Shown here one piece after another: positions 1 to 8,128 of a DNA stretch of 27,036 bases (its first letter is position 1; every line of letters begins with the position of its first letter). Made by a program: the position numbers and the translations under genes. The notes under the pieces are model-generated. The model ran no database searches. It worked only from the letters and a program-made list of their open reading frames with translations, and was not told the DNA's origin. Location of the stretch: contig DAIPYN010000023.1 in the NCBI GenBank assembly GCA_036782715.1, forward strand, positions 1-27,036, read 5' to 3'. Origin of the DNA: UBA3478 sp036782715. GTDB lineage: Bacteria > Bacteroidota > Bacteroidia > Flavobacteriales > Flavobacteriaceae.

Positions 1-654
1 GTAAGCAATATGGATGTGGTGCCTACCTACAGAAAACTACTTACAGGTATTAAAGCTCCAGAGAAAACACTTGCTCAAGAACGATCGAGCAGCGCACTGA
101 TTTTCTATTGGGGTATTAAAAAATCGTTTCAAGATTTAGATCTACATAACATCTTCTTTTCTAATAAGTATGAAGAAGAATTCGAATGCATCTTTGAGAA
201 AAAAACACTTTCAGAAGACCCAACAGTCTATGTAAATATTAGCAGTAAGCACACGCCCACCGATGCTCCTGAAGGAGGAGAAAACTGGTTCGTTATGATC
301 AACGCACCAGGAAACTACGGCCAAAATTGGGAAGAGCTGATCGAATTATCACGGGAACGCATTTTAAACAAGTTGAGTCTTCTGTTAGGAGTAAATATCA
401 AAGAACTCATTGAAACCGAATTTGTTTGGGACCCAAGAGGTATTGAAGCCAAAACAGACTCGTTCTTAGGAGCACTTTACGGTGCCGCAAGTAACGATCG
501 TATGGCTGCGTTTTTAAGACATCCGAATAGAGCACCCCAAATTTCAAACCTTTATTTTTGTGGTGGATCGGTGCATCCCGGCGGAGGTATTCCGCTTTGT
601 GTTCAATCAGGAAAAATAGTAAGTGAACTCATCAATGAAGACTACCCAAAATAA
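1..654 (+). CDS. crtD: Carotenoid desaturase, CrtD/CrtI family (3' part only)
   Basis: The reading frame is open from the first base, so the gene is cut by the left edge. About 217 C-terminal residues are visible of a family usually near 490 aa. The fragment opens with SNMDVVPTYRKLL and ends with NLYFCGGSVHPGGGIPLC, the C-terminal FAD-binding signature of bacterial phytoene-desaturase-type enzymes. These FAD oxidoreductases act at the inner membrane on carotenoid polyenes. The next gene is cruF, overlapping by 20 bp, and a crtA-like gene follows. That context favours CrtD (1-hydroxycarotenoid 3,4-desaturase) over CrtI, but this is inference: the N-terminal dinucleotide-binding half is missing and the two enzymes are close homologues. 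The family is near certain; the CrtD assignment is moderate. Confidence 0.8.
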   Translation, partial: VSNMDVVPTYRKLLTGIKAPEKTLAQERSSSALIFYWGIKKSFQDLDLHNIFFSNKYEEEFECIFEKKTLSEDPTVYVNISSKHTPTDAPEGGENWFVMINAPGNYGQNWEELIELSRERILNKLSLLLGVNIKELIETEFVWDPRGIEAKTDSFLGALYGAASNDRMAAFLRHPNRAPQISNLYFCGGSVHPGGGIPLCVQSGKIVSELINEDYPK

Positions 655-1300
655 CCTCATCTCTCAAGTGATCGCCTTTATTTGGCTTCCTCACGTGGTA
701 GGTATTATTGGAATTAGTTTGGGATTTCAAGAGTGGTTTGTGCAGAAAACGGTTCTCAACCTTATCGCCTCATTCGGATTCTTTTCCCTTTATTTTCCCA
801 TTCAAAATAGACGAAGATGGATGCTCTTCAGTTTATTCTTCTTGGGCGGAATGACGGTAGAGTGGTTAGGTGTCCATCACGGATTATTCTTTGGCAACTA
901 CAGCTATGGAGCAAATCTTGGACCCAAAATCGATGGCATCCCGCTAATCATAGGTGTTTTCTGGGCAGTACTTACCTTTATCACAGCTCGAATAGCCAAA
1001 GCGCTATTACCTGAGAAAACCAGCTTTATACTGGTTGCTGCATTCGGTGCTATGCTCATGGTGGCATTAGACCTTTTACTTGAGCTTCTTGCGCCCCATT
1101 TTGATTACTGGACCTTCACACCCATAGCCCCTCCATTAGAAAACTATATCAGTTGGTGGGCATTCGGATTTCTATTTCAACTTCTCTTACTAGGAATTGA
1201 AAAGGATGATTTTGCTAGTGATCAAGATTCGCTTCGAGTCTCTACACACATCTATCTGGCCCAAGCAGTATTTTTCGGAGCCCTAGCCTTATTCAGATAA
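635..1300 (+). CDS. cruF: Carotenoid 1',2'-hydratase-like membrane protein, CruF/DUF422 family
   Basis: This 221-aa integral membrane protein has several hydrophobic helices (for example residues about 15-30, 38-55, 60-75 and 100-120 and two near the C-terminus). Its conserved stretch around EWLGVHHGLFFGNYSYG, followed by MLMVALDLLLELLAPHFDYW, is typical of the CruF/DUF422 carotenoid biosynthesis family. Characterised CruF proteins add water across the 1',2' double bond of the linear (psi) end of carotenoids, giving the 1'-hydroxyl needed before CrtD acts. I chose ATG at 635; a GTG at 623 would add four residues. Either start lies inside the end of the desaturase gene, so the two are probably translated from one mRNA. 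The 3' end overlaps the convergent crtA-like gene by 12 bp. The family call is strong; the exact substrate is inferred. Confidence 0.85.
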   Translation: MKTTQNNLISQVIAFIWLPHVVGIIGISLGFQEWFVQKTVLNLIASFGFFSLYFPIQNRRRWMLFSLFFLGGMTVEWLGVHHGLFFGNYSYGANLGPKIDGIPLIIGVFWAVLTFITARIAKALLPEKTSFILVAAFGAMLMVALDLLLELLAPHFDYWTFTPIAPPLENYISWWAFGFLFQLLLLGIEKDDFASDQDSLRVSTHIYLAQAVFFGALALFR

Positions 1301-1987
1301 TTGAAACCCTCTATACGAGCCAAGAATCTCGTAGGGTTGAAAACGACTAAATAATTCCTCGCTATACCAGTCTAGCTTCTTAGTCATGGAGATGGCCGTT
1401 TGATGTTCCTTTTTTCGATAAGCAAAGGCCATCATCTCTTCTTGTGAATTCCAGATAGAGAACGTAGCCATGTTTCGAAAAGGGACCTCACCAATACCTT
1501 TAGTAAATCGTAAGCCCGCACTTTGAAAAACTCTTTGACTAACTGCTGGCACAGCATTCCAAAACTTAAATTGATAACTCGTTTTTATTGTGGCACGAGT
1601 AATCACTGCGATCGTTTTTTGCTGTTCATCGAGTTCAGATGAAGTACGAAAAGGATTTACCCCTCCCCATTCACCCTTAGCCTCTATACTGCGCATCGAT
1701 ACTCGAAGTAGTTCAGCACATTTTCGAACATAAGAAGAATACAGCATAGAGCTACTAAAGAAGTAAGAGGCTGTCTCCTTATTTTCCCAAATTTGGACCA
1801 AAGCGTAGGTAGACCAATCAGGCCAAGGTGAGAACCCTTGTTTACCTGTACCCATCAAAAAATAACGCTCCTGGCCCTTTACCTTTCGTAAGGGGCCACG
1901 AGCGAATTGCATCATTAAAAAAGCCCAGATTTTGGTTGACCATCGATCAAATCGAAAAAAAGTGATCGTAGTTACCTGCTGAGACAT
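1289..1987 (-). CDS. crtA: CrtA-like carotenoid oxygenase (spheroidene monooxygenase family; possible carotenoid 2-hydroxylase)
   Basis: The 232-aa product begins MSQQVTTITFFRFD and carries GTGKQGFSPWPDWSTYALV and MATFSIWNSQEEMMAFAY, recognisable features of the spheroidene monooxygenase (CrtA) family. In purple bacteria CrtA oxygenates C-2 of acyclic carotenoids. A CrtA relative from Flavobacterium P99-3 was described as a carotenoid 2-hydroxylase in myxol synthesis, and with cruF and a CrtD-like gene adjacent that is the role I would predict here. The gene lies 8 bp downstream of aconitase on the same strand and is probably on that transcript. Its tail overlaps cruF, which runs the other way, by 12 bp. 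No signal peptide or clear membrane helix is visible. The family is sure; the reaction is inferred. Confidence 0.82.
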   Translation of the reverse strand: MSQQVTTITFFRFDRWSTKIWAFLMMQFARGPLRKVKGQERYFLMGTGKQGFSPWPDWSTYALVQIWENKETASYFFSSSMLYSSYVRKCAELLRVSMRSIEAKGEWGGVNPFRTSSELDEQQKTIAVITRATIKTSYQFKFWNAVPAVSQRVFQSAGLRFTKGIGEVPFRNMATFSIWNSQEEMMAFAYRKKEHQTAISMTKKLDWYSEELFSRFQPYEILGSYRGFQLSE

Positions 1988-1995
1988 AAGATGAT

Positions 1996-4266
1996 TTAAG
2001 CGTTCTCCTTTTTGATCACGTTAAGGGCAGAGCCTTCTACAAACCATCCGATTTGAGAATCGTTATAGCTGTGATTTACCTTTATGGTATCTGAACTACC
2101 GTCTTTATGGTTAATCACCAAAGTAAGTTGTTTACCAGGTGCAAACTCGTCAATATCAACAAAATCAAAACGGTCGTCTTCTTGAATTAAGTCGTAATCA
2201 GCCTCATTATCAAAGGTAAGTGCTAGCATACCTTGCTTCTTAAGATTGGTCTCATGAATACGAGCAAAAGACTTTACAAGCACTGCAGCTACTCCAAGAT
2301 GACGAGGCTGCATGGCAGCGTGCTCTCTTGAAGAACCTTCACCGTAATTGTGATCCCCAACTACGATTGAATAGATACCATTTGCCTTATAATCACGCTG
2401 GGTATCAGGAACCGGGCCATAGGCTCCGGTTAATTGATTTTTAACCAGATTCGTTTGCTGATTGAACGCATTCACCGCACCGATGAGTGTGTTATTTGCA
2501 ATATTATCTAAATGCCCTCGGTAACGTAACCATGGTCCGGCCATAGAAATATGGTCGGTCGTACATTTTCCGAAAGCTTTGATCAGTAATGGAATGTTCT
2601 TTAATCCGCTTCGGTTAATCGGAATAAAAGGATCTAAAAGCTGAAGTCTTTGTGACTCTGAAGAAACCTTAACAGAAACTGCGCTACCATCCTCTAATGG
2701 TGATACGTAACCTGCATCTTCAACTGCAAAACCCTCTGGAGGTAGTTCGTATCCTCTTGGCTCATCTAATTTAACTTCTACCCCTTCATCGTTGATCAGC
2801 GTATCGGTCATTGGATTGAAATCTAAACGTCCTGCAATTGCGATCGCTGTAACTAGCTCTGGTGAACCTACAAAGGCTAAGGTATTTGGATTACCATCGG
2901 CACGCTTAGCAAAGTTTCGGTTAAATGAGTGTACAATCGTATTTCTAGGCGCATCTGCTGCATTATCGCCGTAACGATCCCACATACCAATACATGGGCC
3001 ACATGCATTCGCAAAAACAGTAGCACCGATAGCGTTGAATGTGTCAATAAATCCATCGCGTTCAATCGTATAACGTACTTGCTCTGAACCGGGAGTGATT
3101 TTGAAATTCGCCTTAGTGGTTAGTTTCTTGTCAGCAACTTGTTTTGCAAGAGATGCCGCTCTTGAAATGTCTTCATAAGAAGAGTTCGTACAAGAACCGA
3201 TTAAACCTACTTCTACTTGAAGTGGCCAGTCGTTTGACTTAGCTACTTCTGACATCTTTGAAATCGGCGTAGCTAAATCTGGAGTAAATGGCCCATTAAG
3301 GTGTGGCTCAAGAGTTGAAAGATCAATTTCGATTACTTGGTCGAAATATTGCTCTGGATTCGCGTATACTTCAGGGTCAGCAGTCAGGTGCTCTTTAACC
3401 TCAAAAGCAGCATCAGCAACGTCTGCGCGATTAGTAGCTCTAAGGTAGCGATCCATAGACTCATCGTATCCGAAAGTAGAAGTAGTCGCACCTACTTCGG
3501 CACCCATGTTACAAATCGTTCCTTTACCGGTACAAGACATACTTGTTGCACCCTCTCCAAAATATTCAATAATTGCTCCAGTACCTCCCTTAACGGTTAA
3601 GATGTCAGCTACCTTAAGAATGACATCCTTAGGCGCTGTCCATCCTGAAAGCTTCCCAGTTAGTTTGATACCGATAAGTTTAGGGAATTTAAGTTCCCAA
3701 GCCATTCCCGACATGACATCAACAGCATCTGCACCACCAACACCAACTGCGATCATTCCTAATCCACCTGCATTTACCGTGTGTGAATCAGTACCGATCA
3801 TCATACCTCCTGGGAAGGCGTAATTTTCAAGTACTACTTGGTGAATAATCCCTGCTCCTGGTTTCCAGAATCCAATGCCGTATTTATTTGAAATAGACCC
3901 TAAAAAGTCGAATACTTCGTTGGAAGTTTCATTGGCTCTCTTTAAATCTTCACTTGCTCCTTGCTTAGCTTGGATAAGGTGGTCACAATGAACCGTAGTT
4001 GGCACAGCAACTTTAGGCTTACCCGCATGCATGAATTGAAGCAGTGCCATTTGTGCGGTTGCATCTTGACAGGCAACTCGATCCGGAGTAAAGTCTACAT
4101 AGTCTACTCCACGCTTAAAAACGGTAGAAGGAGTACCATCCCAAAGGTGACTGTAAAGAATTTTTTCAGAAAGTGTTAATGGTCTACCCGTAAGAGTACG
4201 AGCAGCTTCAACACGAGCCCCCATGCGCCCGTAAACCTCCTTGATCATTTCAATATCAAATGCCAT
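1996..4266 (-). CDS. acn: Aconitate hydratase, mitochondrial type
   Basis: Aconitase interconverts citrate and isocitrate through cis-aconitate in the TCA cycle, in the cytoplasm, with a [4Fe-4S] cluster. The 756-aa length fits the mitochondrial-type (ACO2-like) enzyme. The three cluster cysteines are visible: Cys359 in GLIGSCTNSSYED, and Cys422 and Cys425 in ACGPCIGMWDR. The swivelling C-terminal domain has GEGSSREHAAMQPRHLG (Ser645/646 and Arg647 region), which carries the catalytic serine and substrate-binding arginine. ATG at 4266 gives the normal N-terminus MAFDIEMIKEVYGRMG. The gene follows the SurA-like gene by 55 bp, with no terminator that I can see, and precedes the crtA-like gene by 8 bp, so a four-gene transcript is possible. 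I found no clear TAnnTTTG box in the 55-bp gap. Confidence 0.97.
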   Translation of the reverse strand: MAFDIEMIKEVYGRMGARVEAARTLTGRPLTLSEKILYSHLWDGTPSTVFKRGVDYVDFTPDRVACQDATAQMALLQFMHAGKPKVAVPTTVHCDHLIQAKQGASEDLKRANETSNEVFDFLGSISNKYGIGFWKPGAGIIHQVVLENYAFPGGMMIGTDSHTVNAGGLGMIAVGVGGADAVDVMSGMAWELKFPKLIGIKLTGKLSGWTAPKDVILKVADILTVKGGTGAIIEYFGEGATSMSCTGKGTICNMGAEVGATTSTFGYDESMDRYLRATNRADVADAAFEVKEHLTADPEVYANPEQYFDQVIEIDLSTLEPHLNGPFTPDLATPISKMSEVAKSNDWPLQVEVGLIGSCTNSSYEDISRAASLAKQVADKKLTTKANFKITPGSEQVRYTIERDGFIDTFNAIGATVFANACGPCIGMWDRYGDNAADAPRNTIVHSFNRNFAKRADGNPNTLAFVGSPELVTAIAIAGRLDFNPMTDTLINDEGVEVKLDEPRGYELPPEGFAVEDAGYVSPLEDGSAVSVKVSSESQRLQLLDPFIPINRSGLKNIPLLIKAFGKCTTDHISMAGPWLRYRGHLDNIANNTLIGAVNAFNQQTNLVKNQLTGAYGPVPDTQRDYKANGIYSIVVGDHNYGEGSSREHAAMQPRHLGVAAVLVKSFARIHETNLKKQGMLALTFDNEADYDLIQEDDRFDFVDIDEFAPGKQLTLVINHKDGSSDTIKVNHSYNDSQIGWFVEGSALNVIKKENA

Positions 4267-4321
4267 ATGCAGTATGTTTAATTATCTATTTTTTAGCGTG
4301 CGTGAAAATACGAATATTCAC

Positions 4322-5704
4322 TTATTTCTTCAGCCAATTACTAGTAAAATCGCAGTCTTTTCGAGAGTCGTTAATTTGGACATAAGTCTGTTCAATTTTT
4401 TCTGAAATCCACTTTTCGATAAGCTTGCGTTCCTTGTCGGCAAGAGCTAATTCTTTGATCTTGGTGTAGTCTCTCGCAAAGTCTGCCATGTGCTCATCAT
4501 AACGATTAGCAATCTTCATGATTTTAAACTTCGGAGCTCCTCCCCTTGGATCATCTTCACGAATAGGTTTTGAGATTTCATTATCTCTTAATCGGGCGAC
4601 CTGATTATACAAAGTAGGATCCATATTAGTCAGCTCAAATCGAGCACTGTAATCTTGAGGATTTCGAAGAATCCCACCATCGTATTTGGTCTCTGTCTCG
4701 TCTGAAAATTGCAGAGCCGCATCTTCAAAACTCAATCGATCAGCAAGAATTTCATTTCGAATACTGTCGAGCTGACTCTGTGCCGCAGTGATTTGCTCAT
4801 TAGAAATTTCAGGGATGATTAGGATGTGTCTCAAATCTACCTCCTGGCCGCGGATCTTTTCCACTAAAATAATGTGGTAACCAAAATCGGTTTCAAAAGG
4901 TTCAGAAATTTCCCCCTCGCGAAGCGAAAAAGCGACATCCTTGAACTCCTTAACAAAAGGAGTTTCCCGTGTCATGCTATAAGCGCCACCGCTTGACTTT
5001 GAACCTGGATCTTGAGAATACAAAATCGCCTTCACACTGAAACTAGAACCATTTTCAATAACGTCTTGACGAATTTGTTCTAAACGTTGAATCACTCGAC
5101 GCTTCTCTTCCTCAGAAGGCTTGGGTTGTTTCACAATTTGAGCAATCTCTAACTCAGCGCCAAATACCGGGCGCTTAGTGATCGGAATCTCATAGAAAAA
5201 TTGTCGAACCTCTTCAGGAGTCACCTCTACCTCGCCAACAATCTCCATTTTCATTTTCTCTGCAAGCATTCTAAGCTTATTGATATCGTAAAGCTCGTCT
5301 TTGAAAGATTGTAAGTCAGGTTGATTATAAAACTCCAGAACCTTCTCAACCGATCCAATCTGGCTTGCCAGTTGTTGAATCTGACGGTCACTAGTTGCAT
5401 TTACCTCAGTATCTGAAACCAATAAACTATCTTGAACAGCTTGGTGAGCATACAGGCGGTCTTCCATGAGTTTACCTAATAATTGGCAATCGCTAATTTC
5501 ACCAGCAGCTGCTCCTTGATTTTCGATATCTACTTTGAGCTTTTCGATATCAGAGTCTAATATCACATAATCACCCACCACAGCGGTAACCCCGTCAATT
5601 TTAACTCTTCGAGTAGATTGGGCATAGGTCGTGAATGAAAAGGCAATTAGTGCTAAGAGCAAAAATTTAGCGGAATATTTCAAAATCTCCTTTACGTAGG
5701 GCAT
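4322..5704 (-). CDS. Periplasmic peptidyl-prolyl isomerase/chaperone, SurA-like
   Basis: SurA-type proteins escort unfolded outer-membrane proteins through the periplasm. The chosen start gives 460 aa with a signal peptide (basic KEILKYSAKF, hydrophobic LLLALIAFSFTT, probable cleavage near YAQ). An N-terminal SurA-like helical domain (from KIDGVTAVVGDYVILDSDI to about residue 165) is followed by two parvulin/rotamase domains. The first is around FGYHIILVEKIRGQ; the second starts at DLRHILIIPEIS. Start choice: the open frame reaches back to 5743, but ATG at 5704 gives a better signal peptide and still overlaps the upstream lipoprotein gene by 38 bp. The paired lipoprotein gene and the downstream aconitase are on the same strand. 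I leave the symbol empty because Bacteroidetes carry several SurA paralogues. Confidence 0.88.
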   Translation of the reverse strand: MPYVKEILKYSAKFLLLALIAFSFTTYAQSTRRVKIDGVTAVVGDYVILDSDIEKLKVDIENQGAAAGEISDCQLLGKLMEDRLYAHQAVQDSLLVSDTEVNATSDRQIQQLASQIGSVEKVLEFYNQPDLQSFKDELYDINKLRMLAEKMKMEIVGEVEVTPEEVRQFFYEIPITKRPVFGAELEIAQIVKQPKPSEEEKRRVIQRLEQIRQDVIENGSSFSVKAILYSQDPGSKSSGGAYSMTRETPFVKEFKDVAFSLREGEISEPFETDFGYHIILVEKIRGQEVDLRHILIIPEISNEQITAAQSQLDSIRNEILADRLSFEDAALQFSDETETKYDGGILRNPQDYSARFELTNMDPTLYNQVARLRDNEISKPIREDDPRGGAPKFKIMKIANRYDEHMADFARDYTKIKELALADKERKLIEKWISEKIEQTYVQINDSRKDCDFTSNWLKK

Positions 5705-6536
5705 CTTTAAGTAATTGTTTTTGGATGTTATCAATTCGGTCAAATTGGTTTTTGTTATCTAAAATTTGCTGAAGTTCTGATTCTGCAAAAGTAAAAGGAG
5801 CAATATCGCCTTTTTTTCTCGTATCTAATACCTGTCCATAGTAATATCCGATACTATCTTGAAGGCTAAAAAACTGATAGGGCTTTAGATAGCTCTTTGC
5901 ATTTTGATAGGTAAGAGGCCGGATGCGCTCAATAATCAATGAACTGCGCACCCAAAGAGAGTCATTCAGATAAACCTCAGTCAGGTAGTTATGGCTACTT
6001 AAAGAATCTATAAATAAGCGATCCTCCTCATTATATCTTTTAAAACGCTCTTCAATTTCATCGGGCTTCGTGTACGACGAACTGAGCGCTATGAATCGCA
6101 ACTTAATTAAATCTTCATCTAGTAAAAGGCTTGATTTTTCCTTGTCGTAAAGCTCTCGGAGCGCTTCTTCTTCGACTAAGGTATCTTCGCCAACAGATGC
6201 TACCGTGTTGTAATAAGCCTGAGTATATAATTCGATGCGATAATTTTCAACCATTCGATCGAGCTCCCATTGATCAGATTCAGAGAGATAATTCAACGCA
6301 TTTTCTAAAGAAAGCCTCTTAGCCGCCCACGACTCAATAAAATCGTACTCGGCAGATACGATAGATAAAGAGTCAGTCAGATAAGAAAAGTCAGGCAAAT
6401 CAGATTTGTAAAGCACATACCGACCTACTCGCGCAACAGCTTCAGCGTTCGGCTCCTCTGAAACAATGAGATCACAACTACCTAAAAAGAGTAGTAGAAA
6501 GGAAGCAATAGTCAGCCTGAGCCTAGTACAAATCAT
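5667..6536 (-). CDS. Lipoprotein of the PpiC/SurA gene neighbourhood, function unproven
   Basis: The predicted protein is about 289 aa with a lipoprotein signal peptide: ICTRLRLTIASFLLLF followed by the lipobox LGSC, so the mature protein should begin with a lipidated cysteine. The rest is acidic, helical and low in cysteine, starting with VARVGRYVLYKSDLPDFSY, which resembles the opening of SurA N-terminal domains. I do not see a parvulin domain. In Bacteroidetes, genes of this sort lie directly upstream of a SurA-like isomerase and are often annotated as peptidyl-prolyl isomerases; here the two genes overlap by 38 bp. A partner role in outer-membrane protein folding is inference from context. 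The start at 6536 is preferred for the signal peptide; ATG at 6554 would add six residues. Confidence 0.75.
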   Translation of the reverse strand: MICTRLRLTIASFLLLFLGSCDLIVSEEPNAEAVARVGRYVLYKSDLPDFSYLTDSLSIVSAEYDFIESWAAKRLSLENALNYLSESDQWELDRMVENYRIELYTQAYYNTVASVGEDTLVEEEALRELYDKEKSSLLLDEDLIKLRFIALSSSYTKPDEIEERFKRYNEEDRLFIDSLSSHNYLTEVYLNDSLWVRSSLIIERIRPLTYQNAKSYLKPYQFFSLQDSIGYYYGQVLDTRKKGDIAPFTFAESELQQILDNKNQFDRIDNIQKQLLKDALRKGDFEIFR

Positions 6537-6563
6537 AAGTTCAAAATTAAGCATAATCGTTGG

Positions 6564-6571
6564 TATCTTTG
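6564..6571 (+). promoter_or_regulatory. Possible -7 box (TATCTTTG) for the 6577 gene
   Basis: TATCTTTG matches the Bacteroidetes -7 consensus TAnnTTTG and lies only five bases before the ATG at 6577. I see no TTG at 17-23 bases upstream. If it is functional, the transcript would be leaderless or nearly so. A chance match is quite possible. Confidence 0.22.
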
Positions 6572-6576
6572 ACCTT

Positions 6577-6843
6577 ATGAAATCAAAACAGATTCAGCTT
6601 CTTTGGGACTTCAGAGGCCCTGCTTCAGAGCCTACTGCGACCCACTTTCTAGAGCATTTACTCCAATACCTTAAACAACCGAATAATCAAGATGTTATTC
6701 ATAGTAATTCTGGCACTAAAGTGACTAATGAATCCTTCTGTTCAGTATACCTGAACACATCAACTGAAAGTCTAGAAAAATTAAAATCAGATTTAAAACC
6801 GCACAGAGGAGTTTATATCGACGAGTCTACCGGTTCAGCATAA
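6577..6843 (+). CDS. Small conserved hypothetical protein (88 aa)
   Basis: The 88-aa product begins MKSKQIQLLWDFRGP and ends near LKPHRGVYIDE. The pattern of WDFRGP, then THFLEHL, then PHRG looks like a small Bacteroidetes-specific family with no assigned function; I recognise the pattern but know no experiment. There is no signal peptide and no membrane segment, so it should be cytoplasmic. I take ATG at 6577 because the longer open frame back to 6466 would run through the start of the divergent lipoprotein gene. It diverges from that lipoprotein gene with about 40 bp between starts, and its 3' end overlaps the end of rimO by 31 bp. A -7-like box sits five bases before the ATG. Confidence 0.6.
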   Translation: MKSKQIQLLWDFRGPASEPTATHFLEHLLQYLKQPNNQDVIHSNSGTKVTNESFCSVYLNTSTESLEKLKSDLKPHRGVYIDESTGSA

Positions 6844-8126
6844 AGGTCAAAGTCTGCTGCCTCTACAATTTTAAGATCAACAAAATCACCAATGCGCAAG
6901 TAATGTTTCTTGGCATCTACCAACACCTCATTATCTACTTCAGGTGAGTCAAATTCGGTTCGAGCTACAAAAAAGCCATCCTCTACTCGATCGACAAGAC
7001 AACGATAGACTCCGCCGACATACCTTTGATTTAGCTCCCAAGAAATCTGTCCTTGAATTTCCATAATTTCTGCAGCCCGTTGCTCTTTGATTTCTTCGGG
7101 AACATCATCTTCTAATTGATAGGCGTGCGTATTTTCTTCATGGGAATAAGTAAAACATCCGAGACGCTCAAAGCGGGTTTCTTTCACCCAATTTTTCAGT
7201 ATCTCAAAATCTTCTTCAGTCTCACCCGGATATCCCACAATAAGCGTAGTTCGAATCGCCATTCCCGGCACAGAAGCTCTAAATTTTCGCAGAAGCTCGT
7301 CAGTTTTAGCCTTGGTTGTACCTCGGCGCATACTTTTAAGTACTGGGTCGGCGATATGTTGAAGAGGGATATCAATGTAATTACAAACCTTTGGCTCATT
7401 AGCGATAACCTCTAGAACGTCTTCAGGGAATCCTGTTGGGAATGCGTAGTGCAAACGAATCCACTCAATACCATCCACTTTGACTAGTGCTTTCAAGAGT
7501 TTTGCAAGGGCTCGCTCCTTATATAAATCGAGACCATAAAAAGTCAAATCTTGAGCAATGAGAATCAGCTCTTTAACTCCCTTTGCAGCTAAGGCTTCGG
7601 CCTCGGTTACTAAATCCTCAATAGGTGTTGATCGGTGAGAGCCTCTCATGAGCGGAATCGCACAGAAAGAACACGGACGATCACAACCTTCAGAAATCTT
7701 CAAATAAGCGAAGTGTTTAGGGGTACTATTAAGGCGCTCCCCTACTAATTCGTGCTTATAATCAGCACCTAAGGTTTTTAAAAGCTCTGGAAGATTTCGA
7801 GTACCGAAATACCGATCGACATCTGGGATTTCTTTCTCCAAATCTTCTTTATAACGCTCACTTAAACAACCGGTCACATAGACCTTTTCAACCGCTCCTT
7901 GATTTTTTTGATCAACGAAATGAAGAATAGTATCAATACTTTCCTGTTTAGCATTAGCAATAAAGCCGCAGGTATTGATGACCACAACCTCACCTTGTCC
8001 TTCGTGCACTACCTCTTTACCATTAGCTTTTAGCTGACCGCTAAGCACCTCAGAATCGTAAATATTCTTACTACACCCAAGGGTAACAACGTTGATTTTC
8101 TTCGGACGGATAGATTTTGTTCTCAT
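6813..8126 (-). CDS. rimO: Ribosomal protein S12 methylthiotransferase RimO
   Basis: RimO is a radical-SAM enzyme that adds a methylthio group to a conserved aspartate of ribosomal protein S12. The 437-aa product has the full architecture. The N-terminal UPF0004 domain carries cluster cysteines Cys18 (VTLGCSKN), Cys53 (NTCGFI) and Cys87 (VTGCLSERY). The radical-SAM core carries C148-x3-C152-x2-C155 in SEGCDRPCSFCAIP. A C-terminal TRAM domain starts near YVGGVYRCLVDRVEDG. The LGCSKNIYDSE and RGSHRSTP motifs favour RimO over the tRNA enzyme MiaB. It starts two bases after the ftsY stop, so the genes are co-transcribed. The 3' end overlaps a convergent small gene by 31 bp. Confidence 0.95.
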   Translation of the reverse strand: MRTKSIRPKKINVVTLGCSKNIYDSEVLSGQLKANGKEVVHEGQGEVVVINTCGFIANAKQESIDTILHFVDQKNQGAVEKVYVTGCLSERYKEDLEKEIPDVDRYFGTRNLPELLKTLGADYKHELVGERLNSTPKHFAYLKISEGCDRPCSFCAIPLMRGSHRSTPIEDLVTEAEALAAKGVKELILIAQDLTFYGLDLYKERALAKLLKALVKVDGIEWIRLHYAFPTGFPEDVLEVIANEPKVCNYIDIPLQHIADPVLKSMRRGTTKAKTDELLRKFRASVPGMAIRTTLIVGYPGETEEDFEILKNWVKETRFERLGCFTYSHEENTHAYQLEDDVPEEIKEQRAAEIMEIQGQISWELNQRYVGGVYRCLVDRVEDGFFVARTEFDSPEVDNEVLVDAKKHYLRIGDFVDLKIVEAADFDLYAEPVDSSI

Positions 8127-8128
8127 TA

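Noticed and set aside
2792..4179. Several open frames antisense to or out of frame with aconitase
   Set aside because: Their products show no domain, signal peptide or family pattern, and the aconitase frame is complete and conserved throughout.
4267..4321. Own promoter for aconitase in the 55-bp gap
   Set aside because: No TAnnTTTG match on the minus strand; the closest sequence has a mismatch and no TTG partner.
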